Assembly (NCBI RefSeq): GCF_000227745.2
Contig: NC_018012.1
Location: 2,464,501-2,528,500, forward strand
From: Thiocystis violascens DSM 198
GTDB taxonomy: Bacteria; Pseudomonadota; Gammaproteobacteria; Chromatiales; Chromatiaceae
Direction: 5' to 3'
DNA length: 64,000 nucleotides
The notes under the pieces were generated by a model. It was not told the origin of the DNA. It searched no databases and saw only the letters and a program-made list of their open reading frames with translations. Below are positions 9,605 to 19,600 of this stretch, in pieces. How positions within the stretch are numbered: position 1 is the stretch's first letter; each line of letters opens with the position of its first letter. Made by a program: the position numbers and the translations under genes.

Positions 9605-9656
9605 CTGGGAGCGCGGGCGTCTCGCCCGCCAGTGGCCAGGATGGCCGTGCTCCCAG
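9605..9656. repeat. GC-rich palindromic interspersed repeat
   Basis: Begins CTGGGAGCGCGGGC and ends with the imperfect inverse GGCCGTGCTCCCAG, with an inner GCGGGCG/CGCCCGC-type stem. It abuts the broken 3' end of the IS982-like remnant. The inverse of 9605-9630 matches 28140-28165 inside clpV with one mismatch, so it is a dispersed family. Confidence 0.7.
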
Positions 9657-10101
9657 CGGAGTCCCCTCGAAGCTGACCAGCAGATGCTCATGGAAGTCAT
9701 AATCATGCTGTCGTTTGGCCGCGCAGTAGCAATGATCCGCGATCCCCGTAAAGCTCCGGCCGTGCGGCGCGCGGGTGATGACACATACGGGCATGGGGAA
9801 TCCATCGACCAAGCGAATCGGATCGGCCATCGCTCCCAAGCGCCGGGCCCGCCCCTGATGCAGCGCCGGTTTCGCCGCCCAGAGGCCGGACGCCTGCTGG
9901 GCGAAGGTCGTGCGCGAAACCTAAGCCCGGAAACCAAGACCGCCAGTGCCCACAAAAGAAGTGCCAGATCTGCCGATCCGTATCGCGACCGAGACATTCT
10001 CCCGCCACTGTCATCGTGATGACCCCACTGTCACTCAGTTTTGGAGGGAATCCACGCTGACGTAACCGCTTCCCGCAAAAATAATTTAGGGAGTCGATCA
10101 T
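9657..10101 (-). pseudogene. IS982-like transposase remnant, frameshifted and truncated
   Basis: One frame reads RQRGFPPKLSDSGVITM, then DTDRQIWHFFCGHW and WFPGLG. Around 9915 the frame shifts and continues with RTTFAQQASGLWAAK, then DPIRLVDGFPMPVCVITRA and YCAAKRQHDYDFHEHLLVSFEG. This order matches IS982-type DDE transposases, in which LVDGFPMPVC carries the first catalytic aspartate. The protein breaks off after SFEG at the palindromic repeat 9605-9656, and no intact N-terminus is seen. The family name is from memory of its conserved blocks. Nothing is seen between 10102 and 10256. Confidence 0.7.
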
Positions 10102-10256
10102 CGATCCAACAAAAACCGAGGGAACCTCAGTCTTCGAGCGGCATGGCGACCTCCGGGGCAACATTGAGGTGGCTGGTTTCCTCTCTCAACATCGCTCGGA
10201 TGGCCATGTCGCGCCTCAGCGACCTCCTACCCAGAAAACTCAAACATAGCGTAAGG

Positions 10257-10874
10257 CTATCTATCGCCCTTTCTCGTGGCGGCAAAACCGGAGAAGCCCA
10301 GGAGTATTAATACACCTGAGCCAAACAGGGTAAGTGTTGAGGGGTTTGGTACAGCGGAAACACCCTCGGCAACAATCACAGGAGCTTTAAATTCAACTCC
10401 CGTGAAATTTGAAGTGCTATCCTCCACTTTAAGTCCTAAAAACTGCACGCCAGAGCCTTTGTAGATGTTAACGAAATATGTGAGATCGAAGTAGCTATAG
10501 CTTCCAAAAGCGCTGATCGACAAAAATCCGGCATAGCTATTTGCATCCAAATCACTTTTTGTAACGACGCCATCTCCATCATATCGAATAATTCTTACAG
10601 TGTCGGTTAGCCCGACCCCTTGTGGTTGGCTTACAGGAGAAAGCTCCAAAAGATAGGAGTCCGCTTCTGGGAGAGCAAAAACATCAATCTCAAGGAGCGC
10701 CTGGTAATATAAAAGATCATTTACAAAAAAGCGGTCAGGGTAACTAGGAAAATTAGCATAAGAAGTAGAGAATGAGCCGTAATCGACAGGATCGAATCGC
10801 ATTGCCGTGGCACCAGCCACTCCAGGAAGAATAAACGTGAAGCAAACGAACAAGGTTATGCAAGTTCTAGTCAT
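10257..10874 (-). CDS. PEP-CTERM-type exported protein
   Basis: A 205-residue protein with an N-terminal signal peptide (LFVCFTFILPGVAGATA) and a C-terminal sorting signal: VPNPSTLTLFG, a hydrophobic helix (SGVLILLGFSGF) and a basic end (ATRKGDR). The family motif is usually VPEP, so this is the VPNP variant. Such tails are recognised by exosortase in bacteria that make exopolysaccharide. The middle is rich in aromatic residues and beta-prone, with no domain I recognise. The ATG at 10874 has GGAAGG eight bases upstream. Base composition is lower in GC than the flanks, which hints at recent acquisition. Confidence 0.75.
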   Translation of the reverse strand: MTRTCITLFVCFTFILPGVAGATAMRFDPVDYGSFSTSYANFPSYPDRFFVNDLLYYQALLEIDVFALPEADSYLLELSPVSQPQGVGLTDTVRIIRYDGDGVVTKSDLDANSYAGFLSISAFGSYSYFDLTYFVNIYKGSGVQFLGLKVEDSTSNFTGVEFKAPVIVAEGVSAVPNPSTLTLFGSGVLILLGFSGFAATRKGDR

Positions 10875-11361
10875 GTTGTTTCCTTCCGGATTAGCACTGA
10901 TGGGACAAGACGCCACGTAAGTGTAGCCTAGACAAAAGAAATATTGCTACCCTACCCCGGTTATGAGCTGCCCGTCAGCGGGCGGGTGGGGGCATCCCCG
11001 GTTCGGTCCCTGCTCCTGCTGGGTGCCCCTAGCGAGGTAGGGTGGGTAGAGTGGCCACTCACTGATGTTGATGATTGGCACAGATGCTGGCTGGTCACGA
11101 AACCCACCGAACCAACCCACCAACGCCTGATCTTGAACGCCATCGGGAAACCATTCAACTCCCTTCGACTTCGCTCAGTCCGGTAGCCCGTTAGCGGGAA
11201 GGGTACGCTACGCCGCACCCATGCGGAAAGTGGCCTTCACCCCGCCCCACACGTTTAACGGTCGCCCGTTGTTGGCACAAACCGTTAACACGTTCCGGAC
11301 GGGGCGAATGCGCTGTCCGGCCTGAGTTGTCCCCACCGCCGCGCCCGGCTAGACTGCCGGC
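10875..11361. other. Intergenic stretch without a supportable gene
   Basis: It contains a copy of the common CCCTTCGACTTCGCTCAG repeat core at about 11161-11178. A CCGG-flanked GCCCGT(C/T)AGCGGG motif occurs twice, near 10970-10985 and 11183-11200. No convincing reading frame or RNA is seen. Confidence 0.5.
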
Positions 11362-12065
11362 ATGCACCATCCCATCGACCCCAAGATCGACTGCGTCTTC
11401 AAGGCCCTGCTGGGCGCGGACGCCAATCGCGCGCTGCTGCTTCATTTTCTTAACGCCATTCTCGGCCCGGCGCTCGCCGCCCCGATCGCCGAGGTCGAAA
11501 TCCTCAACCCCTACAACGACAAGGAGTTTCTCGACGACAAACTCAGCATCGTCGACGTCAAGGCCCGCGACCTGCGCGCGCGCATCCTCTACGCTTGGGC
11601 CGACCTCTACAGCGCCCAACTGAGCACGGGCGCCGACTATCGCACCCTCAAACCCACTTACGCCATCTGATTGCTGGGCGAGAACCTGTTACGCGACACC
11701 GCCGAGTACGTCCACGACTTTCGCCTGCGCGACGCCCACGGCCGCGCGTTGCTCGACCACGGCGGCATCTGGCTGCTGGAGTTGAACAAATTCCACGCCG
11801 ACCCGGTCCAACCCGAACAAGAACGCTGGCTCAAATTCTTCAAGGACGGCGAGCGTCTCGACGCCGATTGCCCTGCCGCCCTGGATGCAAACCGACGAGA
11901 TGAGGCAAGCCATGACCACCCTGAAAGCCTTCTCCGACAAAGACCGCGCCTATCACGCCTACCAGGCACGCCAGAACTATCTGCGCGAGCAAAGCTGCAT
12001 TCAGCGCGACCTCGACGAACTCCGCGCCGAGCTTGAACGGGAACGGGCCAATGCCGTTCGACCGT
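11362..12065 (+). pseudogene. Second Rpn/PD-(D/E)XK nuclease-family gene, broken three ways
   Basis: Begins MHHPIDPKIDCVFKALLG, the family opening. After VDVKARD an in-frame deletion joins directly to LRARILYAWADLYSAQL and removes the strand that normally holds the catalytic E-x-Q. TYAI is followed by TGA at 11668-11670 where the family has tryptophan, a simple TGG to TGA change; the frame then continues LLGENLLRDTAEYVHDFRL to GERLDAD. Near 11870 one base is gained or lost, and the reading continues as LPPWMQTDEMRQAMTTLKAF to a charged coiled coil. The gene cannot make a working nuclease. Confidence 0.85.
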
Positions 12066-12143
12066 CATCGTTGACGGCAACTGTAACCCCGGTGGCGTCA
12101 GCTGCAAGTCGGCGATCCCAGGCTGGAACCTACGCCTACGGGT

Positions 12144-13244
12144 TTAGCAATCGCTGCCGAGACAGGGATAATCGGTATAGCCGCGCTCGTCGCCGCCATA
12201 GAAGGTCGCGGGGTCGGGCTCGTTCAGCCGGGCGTTGCGGCGTAACCGCTCGACCAGATCGGGGTTGGAGATGAAGAGCTTGCCGAAGGCGATCAAGTCG
12301 GCGCTATCGGCCGCGCGAGCGGTCAGCGCAAGATCGCGCGTGTAACCGTTGTTGGCGATATAGGTTCCCTTGAACAACTGACGCAACCGGGCAAGCTGGA
12401 AGGGATGACCGGTCTCGCGCGGACCGCCGGTCACGCCTTCGATGACATGCAGGAAACCGATGCCGCGCGCCGACAACTCGCTGACGACATGGGTGAACAG
12501 CGGCTCGGGATCGGAGTCGTCGATATCGTTGACCGGCGAGAGCGGCGAGAGACGCACGCCGACATGATCCTTCTCCCAGACTTCAAGCACCGCATCGGTG
12601 ACTTCAAGCAGCAGCCGGGCGCGGTTTGCGATGGCGCCGCCGTAGATGTCGGTACGCCGATTGGTCTTGTCCCGCAGAAACTGATCGAGCAGATATCCGT
12701 TGGCCGCATGGATCTCGATCCCATCGAAACCCGCCTCTTGCGCACGGCGGGCCGCCTGTCGGTAGTCCGCCACGAGACCGGGGATTTCGTCGAGTTCGAG
12801 CGCGCGCGGCGTCACCATGTCGACCATTCCCTGGCCAGTGAACACCTGGCCGACCGGCATCACCGCCGAGGGCGCGACCGGGAGCGCACCGCCATCCTGC
12901 AGGTCGGGATGCGAGATGCGCCCGACATGCCAGAGTTGGATGACGATCCTGCCGCCCACGGCATGCACGGCGTCGGTCACCTGTCGCCAGCCCGCGATCT
13001 GCCCGGCGCTGTAAATCCCCGGCGTTTGGATATACCCCTTGCCCTGCGGCGAAATCTGCGACGCCTCGCTGATCAGCAGACCGGCACTGGCGCGCTGTGC
13101 ATAATAGGTCGCCATCAAGGGTGTCGGCACATCGCCCGCGCCCGCGCGGCTGCGCGTCAGCGGCGCCATGACGAGCCGGTTGGCGAGTGTCAGGCTGCCA
13201 AGCCGGTAGGGTTGAAAGAGGTCGCTGGTCGGTTCGGTAGCCAT
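12144..13244 (-). CDS. Old Yellow Enzyme family NADH:flavin oxidoreductase
   Basis: FMN enzyme of the NemA/OYE type that reduces activated alkenes, N-ethylmaleimide or nitro compounds with NAD(P)H. The 366 residues form one TIM barrel. Family motifs are LVMAPLTRSRA near the N-terminus, IQLWHVGRISH (substrate-side His), GFDGIEIHAANGYLLDQFLRD, the FMN-phosphate region with IAFGKLFISNPDLVERL, and a C-terminal TFYGGDERGYTDYP. I chose the ATG at 13244 since the protein then begins with the usual short lead (DLFQPYRLGSLTL); upstream sequence in this frame overlaps tadA. It is transcribed divergently from tadA. The physiological substrate cannot be told from sequence. Confidence 0.93.
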   Translation of the reverse strand: MATEPTSDLFQPYRLGSLTLANRLVMAPLTRSRAGAGDVPTPLMATYYAQRASAGLLISEASQISPQGKGYIQTPGIYSAGQIAGWRQVTDAVHAVGGRIVIQLWHVGRISHPDLQDGGALPVAPSAVMPVGQVFTGQGMVDMVTPRALELDEIPGLVADYRQAARRAQEAGFDGIEIHAANGYLLDQFLRDKTNRRTDIYGGAIANRARLLLEVTDAVLEVWEKDHVGVRLSPLSPVNDIDDSDPEPLFTHVVSELSARGIGFLHVIEGVTGGPRETGHPFQLARLRQLFKGTYIANNGYTRDLALTARAADSADLIAFGKLFISNPDLVERLRRNARLNEPDPATFYGGDERGYTDYPCLGSDC

Positions 13245-13367
13245 GTCTGGGTTCTCGTTCGATGGGAGACGATGTGGAGTGGATTGGCGCATGATTCTGC
13301 CATATTGACCGAGATCCTGCCCCGGACTTGCAGGGATCGGGTTTCGCTTCAAAGGAGAAACGCTCAG

Positions 13368-14243
13368 TTGGATGTCGTTGACAGCCGCTCGGATCAAGAC
13401 TGGATGCGCCTTGCGCTGACACTGGCTCAGCGCGCCGCCGCGGCGGGCGAGGTGCCGGTGGGCGCGCTGCTGGTCCGAGACGGCGTGATCATTGGCGAGG
13501 GCTGGAATCGCCCGATTAAGACACATGACGCCAGCGCCCATGCCGAAATCCAGGCGCTGCGCGATGCTGGCCAGCGGGTCGGGAATTACCGTCTGCCCGG
13601 CACAACCCTGTATGTCACCCTGGAGCCCTGCGTCATGTGCGCCGGGGCCATCGTTCACGCCCGCGTCGGGCAAGTCATCTATGGAGCGCCCGACCCCAAG
13701 GCCGGCGCCTGCGGCAGCGTCTTCGACCTTCTGCCCTCGGACGCTCGCTTTAATCACCGCACCGATTGCAAAGGCGGCGTTCTAACCGATGACTGCGCCG
13801 AAACCCTGCGTGCCTTTTTTCGGGCACGGCGTTCAACCGCGTTCAAAGCGGCAACCTCACGACCGGAGACATCGATCATGTCCATTGACAACGTCTACAG
13901 CGACGACGCCATCCGCAACCGGCTCGCGACCGAACTCCCACGCTGGTCCCTCGATGCGGGCTGTCTCCAGCGCACCTACCGCACCAGCGGCTGGAAGGGG
14001 ACGCTGATGGTGATCAACACGGTGGGGCATCTGGCGGAAGCCGCCTGGCATCACCCGGATTTGACGGCCTCCTATGACCGCGTGACCGTCAGTCTGACGA
14101 CCCATTCGGCAAAGGGCGTCACCGACAAGGATTTTGAGCTGGCGAACCGGATCGAGGAGACGGTGATGTGGCGTCCGGCCAGCGGAAGCGCGTTGGAAGG
14201 GACGCCGGATGACGTCCGATACGCATACATCCAATACGATTAG
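13368..14243 (+). CDS. tadA: tRNA adenosine deaminase TadA continuous with pterin-4a-carbinolamine dehydratase
   Basis: The first ~160 residues are TadA, which converts A34 to inosine in tRNA-Arg. The zinc site is HAE (His58, Glu60) and PCVMC (Cys88, Cys91), and GEVPVGALLV is also conserved. The same frame runs on, with no stop, through a short linker into a pterin-4a-carbinolamine dehydratase domain (from Met171), with HHPD at residues 228-231 and THSAKGVTDKDFELA. The start is TTG at 13368 behind AAAGGAG. An ATG at 13878 has CGGAG upstream, so a separate dehydratase could also be made by internal initiation. Whether the cell makes a 291-residue fusion, two proteins or both is not settled; a sequencing error that hides a stop is possible. 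Both families are certain. Confidence 0.85.
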   Translation: MDVVDSRSDQDWMRLALTLAQRAAAAGEVPVGALLVRDGVIIGEGWNRPIKTHDASAHAEIQALRDAGQRVGNYRLPGTTLYVTLEPCVMCAGAIVHARVGQVIYGAPDPKAGACGSVFDLLPSDARFNHRTDCKGGVLTDDCAETLRAFFRARRSTAFKAATSRPETSIMSIDNVYSDDAIRNRLATELPRWSLDAGCLQRTYRTSGWKGTLMVINTVGHLAEAAWHHPDLTASYDRVTVSLTTHSAKGVTDKDFELANRIEETVMWRPASGSALEGTPDDVRYAYIQYD

Positions 14244-14255
14244 GCCATCCGGAGA

Positions 14256-15644
14256 TCAATCCCAGTTCAGCGCCCCGCCGGTCTGGTACTCGGTCACGCG
14301 CGTCTCGAAGAAGTTTTTTTCCTTCTTGAGATCCAGCACCTCGGACATCCAGGGGAAGGGATTGCTGGCGCCCGGATACTGCTCGGGCAACCCGATCTGG
14401 GCGCAGCGGCGGTTGGCGATAAACTGGAGATATTCCTCGAACATGGGCGCGTTCAGGCCCAGCACGCCGCGCGGCATGGTGTCGTGGGCATAGCGCGATT
14501 CCATCGCGACCGCGTCGCGGATCATGGTCACGAGTTCCTCCCGGAACTCCGGCGTCCACAGATGCGGGTTCTCGATCTTGATCTGGTTGATGACATCGAT
14601 GCCGAAGTTCATGTGCATGGATTCGTCGCGCAGGATGTATTGGAACTGCTCGGCGGTGCCGGTCATCTTGTTACGCCGACCCATGCTCAACACCTGCACG
14701 AAACCGACATAGAAAAAGATGCCCTCGAAGATCACGTAGAAGGCGACCAGTTCGCGCAGCAACGTCTGGTCGTTCTCTCGCGTACCCGTGTTGAAATGCG
14801 GGTCGGCCAGATGCTGGGTGTAAGGCAATGCCCACTCGGCCTTACGCGCGACGGAGGGCACCTCGCGGTACATATTGAAGATTTCGCCCTCGTCCAGACC
14901 CAGGCTCTCGACCACGTACTGATAGGCGTGGGTGTGCAACGCCTCCTCGAACGCCTGACGCAGCAGATACTGGCGGCACTCGGGGTTGCTGATGTGACGA
15001 TAGACCGCCAGCACCAGATTGTTCGCGACCAGCGAATCGGCGGTCGAGAAAAAGCCCAGGTTGCGTTTGACGATGGTCCGCTCATCGTCGGTCAGTCCGT
15101 TCGGATCCCGCCAGAGCGCGATGTCCGCGTTCATGTTGATCTCTTGCGGCATCCAATGATTGGCGCAGGCGTCGAGATATTTCTGCCAGGCCCAGTCGTA
15201 TTTGAAGGGCACGAGCTGATTGAGATCCGCCCGGCAGTTGATGATCTTTTTGTCGTCGACCCGCACCCGACCCGCGCCCAGTTCCAGGCTTTCGAGTCCG
15301 GTGGCGCCGCCGGCGGCACCCTGGTCAGGCTCCTGGTGTGAGCCGGGGATGAGCGGATCCTCGATGGACAGTTCGGCCTGTTGGTTCGCGGCGGCGGCAA
15401 AGGGATCGGGAGCGACCACGGGCGCCGCGCCGGCGCTCTCCATCAGGTTTAGATTGGCGACCAGCCCCTGACCGGGCCGCGCATGGGCGCGGGTATCGTG
15501 GGATTGAAAGCGCGTCCTGTAATCAGCGCGCGGACTCGGCAGGGTATCCAACCGGTCGTCCGGACTCTCCGAAGTCGGCAGGATGCCGGCAAGACGGGAA
15601 GCGCCGGGCTTGGCCGCGGCGAGTGGATCGTCCCAATTCAGCAT
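14256..15644 (-). CDS. nrdB: Ribonucleotide reductase class Ia beta subunit
   Basis: Carries the diiron-tyrosyl radical cofactor used by NrdA to make deoxyribonucleotides. The 462 residues include a variable N-terminal extension of about 130, as in Pseudomonas NrdB, before [19 protein letters not shown]. Metal and radical residues fit the family spacing: EALHTHAY (Glu, His and radical Tyr), EGIFFYVGF (Glu) and [10 protein letters not shown] (Glu, His). The C-terminus, [18 protein letters not shown], is the tail that docks to NrdA. nrdA is usually adjacent but is not upstream here, where an unknown gene lies instead. It converges with the tadA gene, whose stop is 12 bases away. Confidence 0.96.
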   Translation of the reverse strand: MLNWDDPLAAAKPGASRLAGILPTSESPDDRLDTLPSPRADYRTRFQSHDTRAHARPGQGLVANLNLMESAGAAPVVAPDPFAAAANQQAELSIEDPLIPGSHQEPDQGAAGGATGLESLELGAGRVRVDDKKIINCRADLNQLVPFKYDWAWQKYLDACANHWMPQEINMNADIALWRDPNGLTDDERTIVKRNLGFFSTADSLVANNLVLAVYRHISNPECRQYLLRQAFEEALHTHAYQYVVESLGLDEGEIFNMYREVPSVARKAEWALPYTQHLADPHFNTGTRENDQTLLRELVAFYVIFEGIFFYVGFVQVLSMGRRNKMTGTAEQFQYILRDESMHMNFGIDVINQIKIENPHLWTPEFREELVTMIRDAVAMESRYAHDTMPRGVLGLNAPMFEEYLQFIANRRCAQIGLPEQYPGASNPFPWMSEVLDLKKEKNFFETRVTEYQTGGALNWD

Positions 15645-15684
15645 GGTGGTCTGTCCTCAATTCTTGGGTGCGAGAGATCCGCCA

Positions 15685-15712
15685 TGTAGGGGCGATTTAA
15701 ATCGCCCCTACA
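15685..15712. repeat. Perfect 28-bp palindrome
   Basis: Half-site TGTAGGGGCGATTT followed by its exact inverse. It is of the widespread TAGGGGCGA...TCGCCCCTA interspersed type and lies about 40 bp upstream of the nrdB ATG, where it might influence transcription. No gene is seen from 15645 to 15840. Confidence 0.75.
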
Positions 15713-15840
15713 AGATTTGGCCAGACGATCCGTCGCAGGCGTTCGCGCGGCGCCGGGCGTGCGTCGAACACGCCGGGTTATTTTAGGGCATCCAGACAGG
15801 ATATCTAGTCTCAAACACTATATATTGTGTTTTTCTTGAG

Positions 15841-16326
15841 CTAAAAGCATTTATCTAGTTTTTCTTCGATCCACAGCCGCCGTAGGCTGGGCGCTTCCAG
15901 TTCGTCCCGCATCCCGTCGCCGGTCACCGCAGCCGTCTCGCAAGGCACCGGAGCGCCAGGCGCGGCATTGCGCGCATCGGAGAGATAGGTCGAAATAAGT
16001 CCGTGAAGTTCCGCTGCGGCACGTTTGGCATGATCGAACGGCAAGCGGTCGAAACAGATCAGGGTGGGCTTGATCCTGAGATGCGATTCCGGAATGGCGA
16101 AGCGCTCGAAAATCGCGCGGGCGTTGCTTTCCAACGAATCAAAATGACTTCGCAACAGGGCATCGCAACTCGGCGGAAGCGTGACATAGTCCCAGAGCAC
16201 GTCGGCCGATGTCTCGCCACTGCGCACGACGACATAAGGCGTCTGGGCCTGGCGGCAGACATGGAACCAATCGCTATCGGCGAAGGCGTCCCTGGCGTCG
16301 ATCAGGTCGAATGGGGCGTCTGACAT
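15841..16326 (-). CDS. Unrecognised 161-residue protein
   Basis: No family recognised. The protein is acidic and soluble in appearance, without a signal peptide or membrane segment. The ATG at 16326 opens MSDAPFDLIDARDAF, and codon use looks like the surrounding chromosome, which supports it being a gene. It ends in a run of charged residues (RRLWIEEKLDKCF). It is separated from nrdB by the palindrome region and from the large SdrD-type gene by more repeats, so its context gives no clue. Confidence 0.55.
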   Translation of the reverse strand: MSDAPFDLIDARDAFADSDWFHVCRQAQTPYVVVRSGETSADVLWDYVTLPPSCDALLRSHFDSLESNARAIFERFAIPESHLRIKPTLICFDRLPFDHAKRAAAELHGLISTYLSDARNAAPGAPVPCETAAVTGDGMRDELEAPSLRRLWIEEKLDKCF

Positions 16327-16444
16327 GGGAAAGGGTCTGCTGAGAATGGAGGCGGGATTGCCGGCGCATCGTAGCAGATCCTTGATCTTGCGAAACGGGA
16401 AGCGGAAAAACTCCCGTAACTCTCAGTTGGCGTCATCCGCCACA

Positions 16445-16536
16445 GTAGGAGCCCGCTTGCGGGCGACGTGACATGCCAAGAGACCTTTTTGTCTGTCCAG
16501 CCCGCGCCCGCAAATCGCCCGCAAGCGGGCTCCTAC
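16445..16536. repeat. Inverted pair of 22-bp GC-rich repeats
   Basis: The arms at 16445-16466 and 16515-16536 are exact inverses, with GTAGGAGCCCGCTTGCGGGC as the start of the left arm, around a 48-base loop. Each arm also has its own inner GCCCGC/GCGGGC stem. This is a common interspersed repeat design. Confidence 0.75.
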
Positions 16537-16575
16537 GTCAAAATGCAGCAGGCGCCAATTCGCGGCATCGGAGCC

Positions 16576-16634
16576 TGAAACCGTTCGTGGTTCGATCCTT
16601 CGGCTGCGCTCAGGACTTACCACGAACGGCTTCA
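16576..16634. repeat. GAACGGCTTCA-type inverted repeat, copy A
   Basis: TGAAACCGTTCGTGGT (16576-16591) pairs with ACCACGAACGGCTTCA (16619-16634) with one mismatch. The loop has the CTTCGGCTGCGCTCAGGAC core. Related copies are at 26006-26048 and 29912-29950. No gene is seen from 16327 to 16693. Confidence 0.7.
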
Positions 16635-16693
16635 GGAAGGTCCGAACCACCTCAGGAAGGCCCGAATGGCTTCAGGAGCGATCCGATCATCGC

Positions 16694-19600
16694 CTAAAAA
16701 TCGGCGCTCATCAGACTTGCCAGCCCAGAAACCTCAATGCCCGCCGCGCTCACATCCTCGGCGGAGACATTGAAGTAAACATCGGTCATTTCGACCGCCT
16801 GACCGCTGGCGAGCAACGCACTGCCGCGTTCCAGCAACAGGTTACCCTGGGCATCCAGGAACGGCAGTTCGGTAAAGCCGGTCTTCAGGCTCGACACGCC
16901 GGCTTCCGCCAAAGTCAGCAGTTCGCCGTCGTCGGTCTGGTGATTGCCGTTGATATCCTGCCAGACTTTCAGGCTGGCAAAACCCGCGTCGCTGGAATCG
17001 ACCACGCTATCGCCATTGATGTCAAAACCCTTGAGCTTGGCGAAGCCGTCGCCCTTCTCAAGACCGCCGAACAACTCGGAAATGTCGTCGATCCGGCCAT
17101 TGCCGTTGCTGTCGATGGCCAGGAAGCCGTCTTCGCCGGAGAGCCAGCCTGACCGGATGGCCGCGCCATTGCCCAGCAGATCGAAGGTTGCGACCGAGTC
17201 GGTACGGGCCAGAGTCTTGATCCCGTCGTTGTTCAAGTCGATCGCGATCGGCGTGATGCCGGCATCCCAGGTCATGTCATTTTCGCCGGATTCCAAGGTG
17301 ATCGTGCCGGTGCTCGTCACGTTCGTCTTCGACACGGCATTGCCGGTCACGTCAGAGTCAATCGTGTCCTTGGAATTGCTGTAGGCATCCTTCACCGCCC
17401 ACTTCCAATTGCTCATGTTGTTCCAAGTGTTGTAGTTGTAGTGCCAAACATTCGCCTTGTCGAAGGTCAGCTTGTAATCGCCCGGATCGAGGTCGCTGAA
17501 GAGATAGTTGCCGCTGCTGTTGGTGGTCGTGGTCTGCGTGGTATCGTCCGCATTGCCGAACACACCATCCGAGCCCGCGCCGGTCAGCGTGACCTTGATA
17601 TTTTTGATGCCCGGCTCGCTCGCATCCTGGATGTTGTTGTGGTTCATGTCGTCCCACACCTTGTCGCCCAGGCTGGCCTTCTTGTACAGGCCCGCGTCAA
17701 CCGTGGTGTTGGCCTCTCCGGTGGCTAGCGTGACGATCTGGCTCTTGCCGGTCGAACGGTCGGCGTCGGAATCCTTCGCATCGTCGCTGCCCGCGTTCTG
17801 CTTGGTCAGGACATAGCCACTGCCCGCCGTGGTCGCATCGAAGGTCACCTGATATTTGCCCGCCGTCAGACTCGTGAACGCATAGTTGCCGGAGGCATCC
17901 GTCGTCGTGCTCGCCGCGATGTCGTCCGCCGTGCCGAATGCGCCATCCGCGCCCGCGCCCTTTAAGTTGACCGTGACGCCCGCCACGCCAGTCGTCTCGT
18001 CGCTGTCCTGTTTCCCGTCGCCATCCTTGTCGAGCCAGACACGGTCGCCCAGACTCGCCGTGGCAGCCGGTGGAACCGGCGTCGAGATGCGGATGCCCGC
18101 GTCGACCGTCAGGTTCGTTTGACCCGCCGTCAAAGTGTACAGCGAGGTTTCGCCGTTGCTGCCGACATCGCTGTCCTTTGCATCGTCCACGCCCGCATTC
18201 TGGCTCGTGGCGACATAACCGTTCGGCGCGACCACCTTCACCGAGTAGCTGCCCGGCGCGACATCGAAGCCATAATTACCGCTGGCGTCGGTCGTCGTCG
18301 TCCCGATCACTGTCCCGCTGGCATCCTTCAACTGCACAACGACATTGGCAACGCCGGCTTCGCCCTGGTCCTGTAAGCCGTTGCCATTATCGTCCTGCCA
18401 GACAAGGTCGCCGAGATGCGCCGGCTCGGACGCGCAGACTGGCGTACTGCCCTGAGTCGCGACCTTCAGCTTCTGGATCTTGAAGTAATCCTCCGGCGAG
18501 GTATCGGTCGTATCCGCCGCGATCACAATGACATTGCCAGCCACGTTGCCCGCGTTCAAATCCGCCCAGCGGGCCGAACTGGAGGTGGTGGTATTGACCT
18601 CGGTGAAGCCCATGCCGCTTAGAGTTGCACTATTGAGGGTGAGATGGTTCGAGTAGGGATTGGCGAAGCTGCCGATCCACACCTGTACATCGCTGTCGCC
18701 GGACACATAACCTAGATAAGTCTTGTCCAGCACGACCGTCTGATTGAATTCGAGCAGGACATAATTGTCCCGACCACCCGTGTTATCGACCGTGTGAGAA
18801 TTGCCCGAACCGCTTCCCTCGCCACTGTCGGTGACGCCCAGACCGCCAGTGTAACTGCCCAGATAGGCTGCGGCCCAGGTGCCTCCGCTGTTCGTTTCGC
18901 TGAAGGCGCTGGCCTTGACCGAAAGACCCGAAGCGTCGTTGTAGGTGCGGATATTGCCGTCGGAGCCGTCGGTGGAACTGCTGCCGCTAAAGTCGAAGGT
19001 CACGATCTGCCCGGCGGTGGTCGTCGCGGTTTGGAACAATCCCGCATCCCAACTCAGATCGTTTTCGCCCGCGACCAGTTCGGTCTGCACGCTCAAGCCG
19101 CTGGCATTGACATCGCTGTCTTTTGTATCGTCAGCGCCCTGATTCTGAGCGGTGAACTGATAACCGATCGGCGCGACCACGGCGATCGAGTAGGTGCCCG
19201 CCTCCAGATCCGAGAACAGATAGTCGCCGTTGGCGTCGGTGACATCGGTCATCGCCACCTGACCGCTCGCGTCCAGCAAGTTGACAGTGATCCCGGCAAC
19301 TCCATTTTCGGTGCCATCCTGAATGCCGTTCGCGTTGCAGTCGCTCCAGACGCGGTCGCCGAGCGAGGCTTTGCCGATGGGCGGGGTGAGTTCGCCGAAG
19401 TTGTTGTTGCGGCTGTCGTCGCCGGCGGCCAGCACGATGCCGGCGATGAGGTCGTTGGTCGCGACGCTGCCGCCCGTGGTGCCAGCGGTGTCCTTGCCGT
19501 CGTCGTAGCCGTCCGGCTGGGTTTCGCGCACGCTGTAGGCGCCGGCGGCCAAGTCGGTGAAGGCGTAGTAGCCGTCAGCGTCGGTGGTAGCGGTGTCGAT

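Noticed and set aside
9521..10019. Several overlapping frames on both strands around the IS982-like remnant
   Set aside because: Only the two minus-strand pieces that join across one frameshift show transposase motifs; the others are shadows.
12405..13367. N-terminal extension of the TadA frame by over 300 codons
   Set aside because: It lies antisense to the Old Yellow Enzyme gene. TadA homology starts near 13380 and a ribosome site lies before the TTG at 13368.
14484..15341. 285-codon plus-strand frame opposite nrdB
   Set aside because: Antisense of a highly conserved gene; no independent support.
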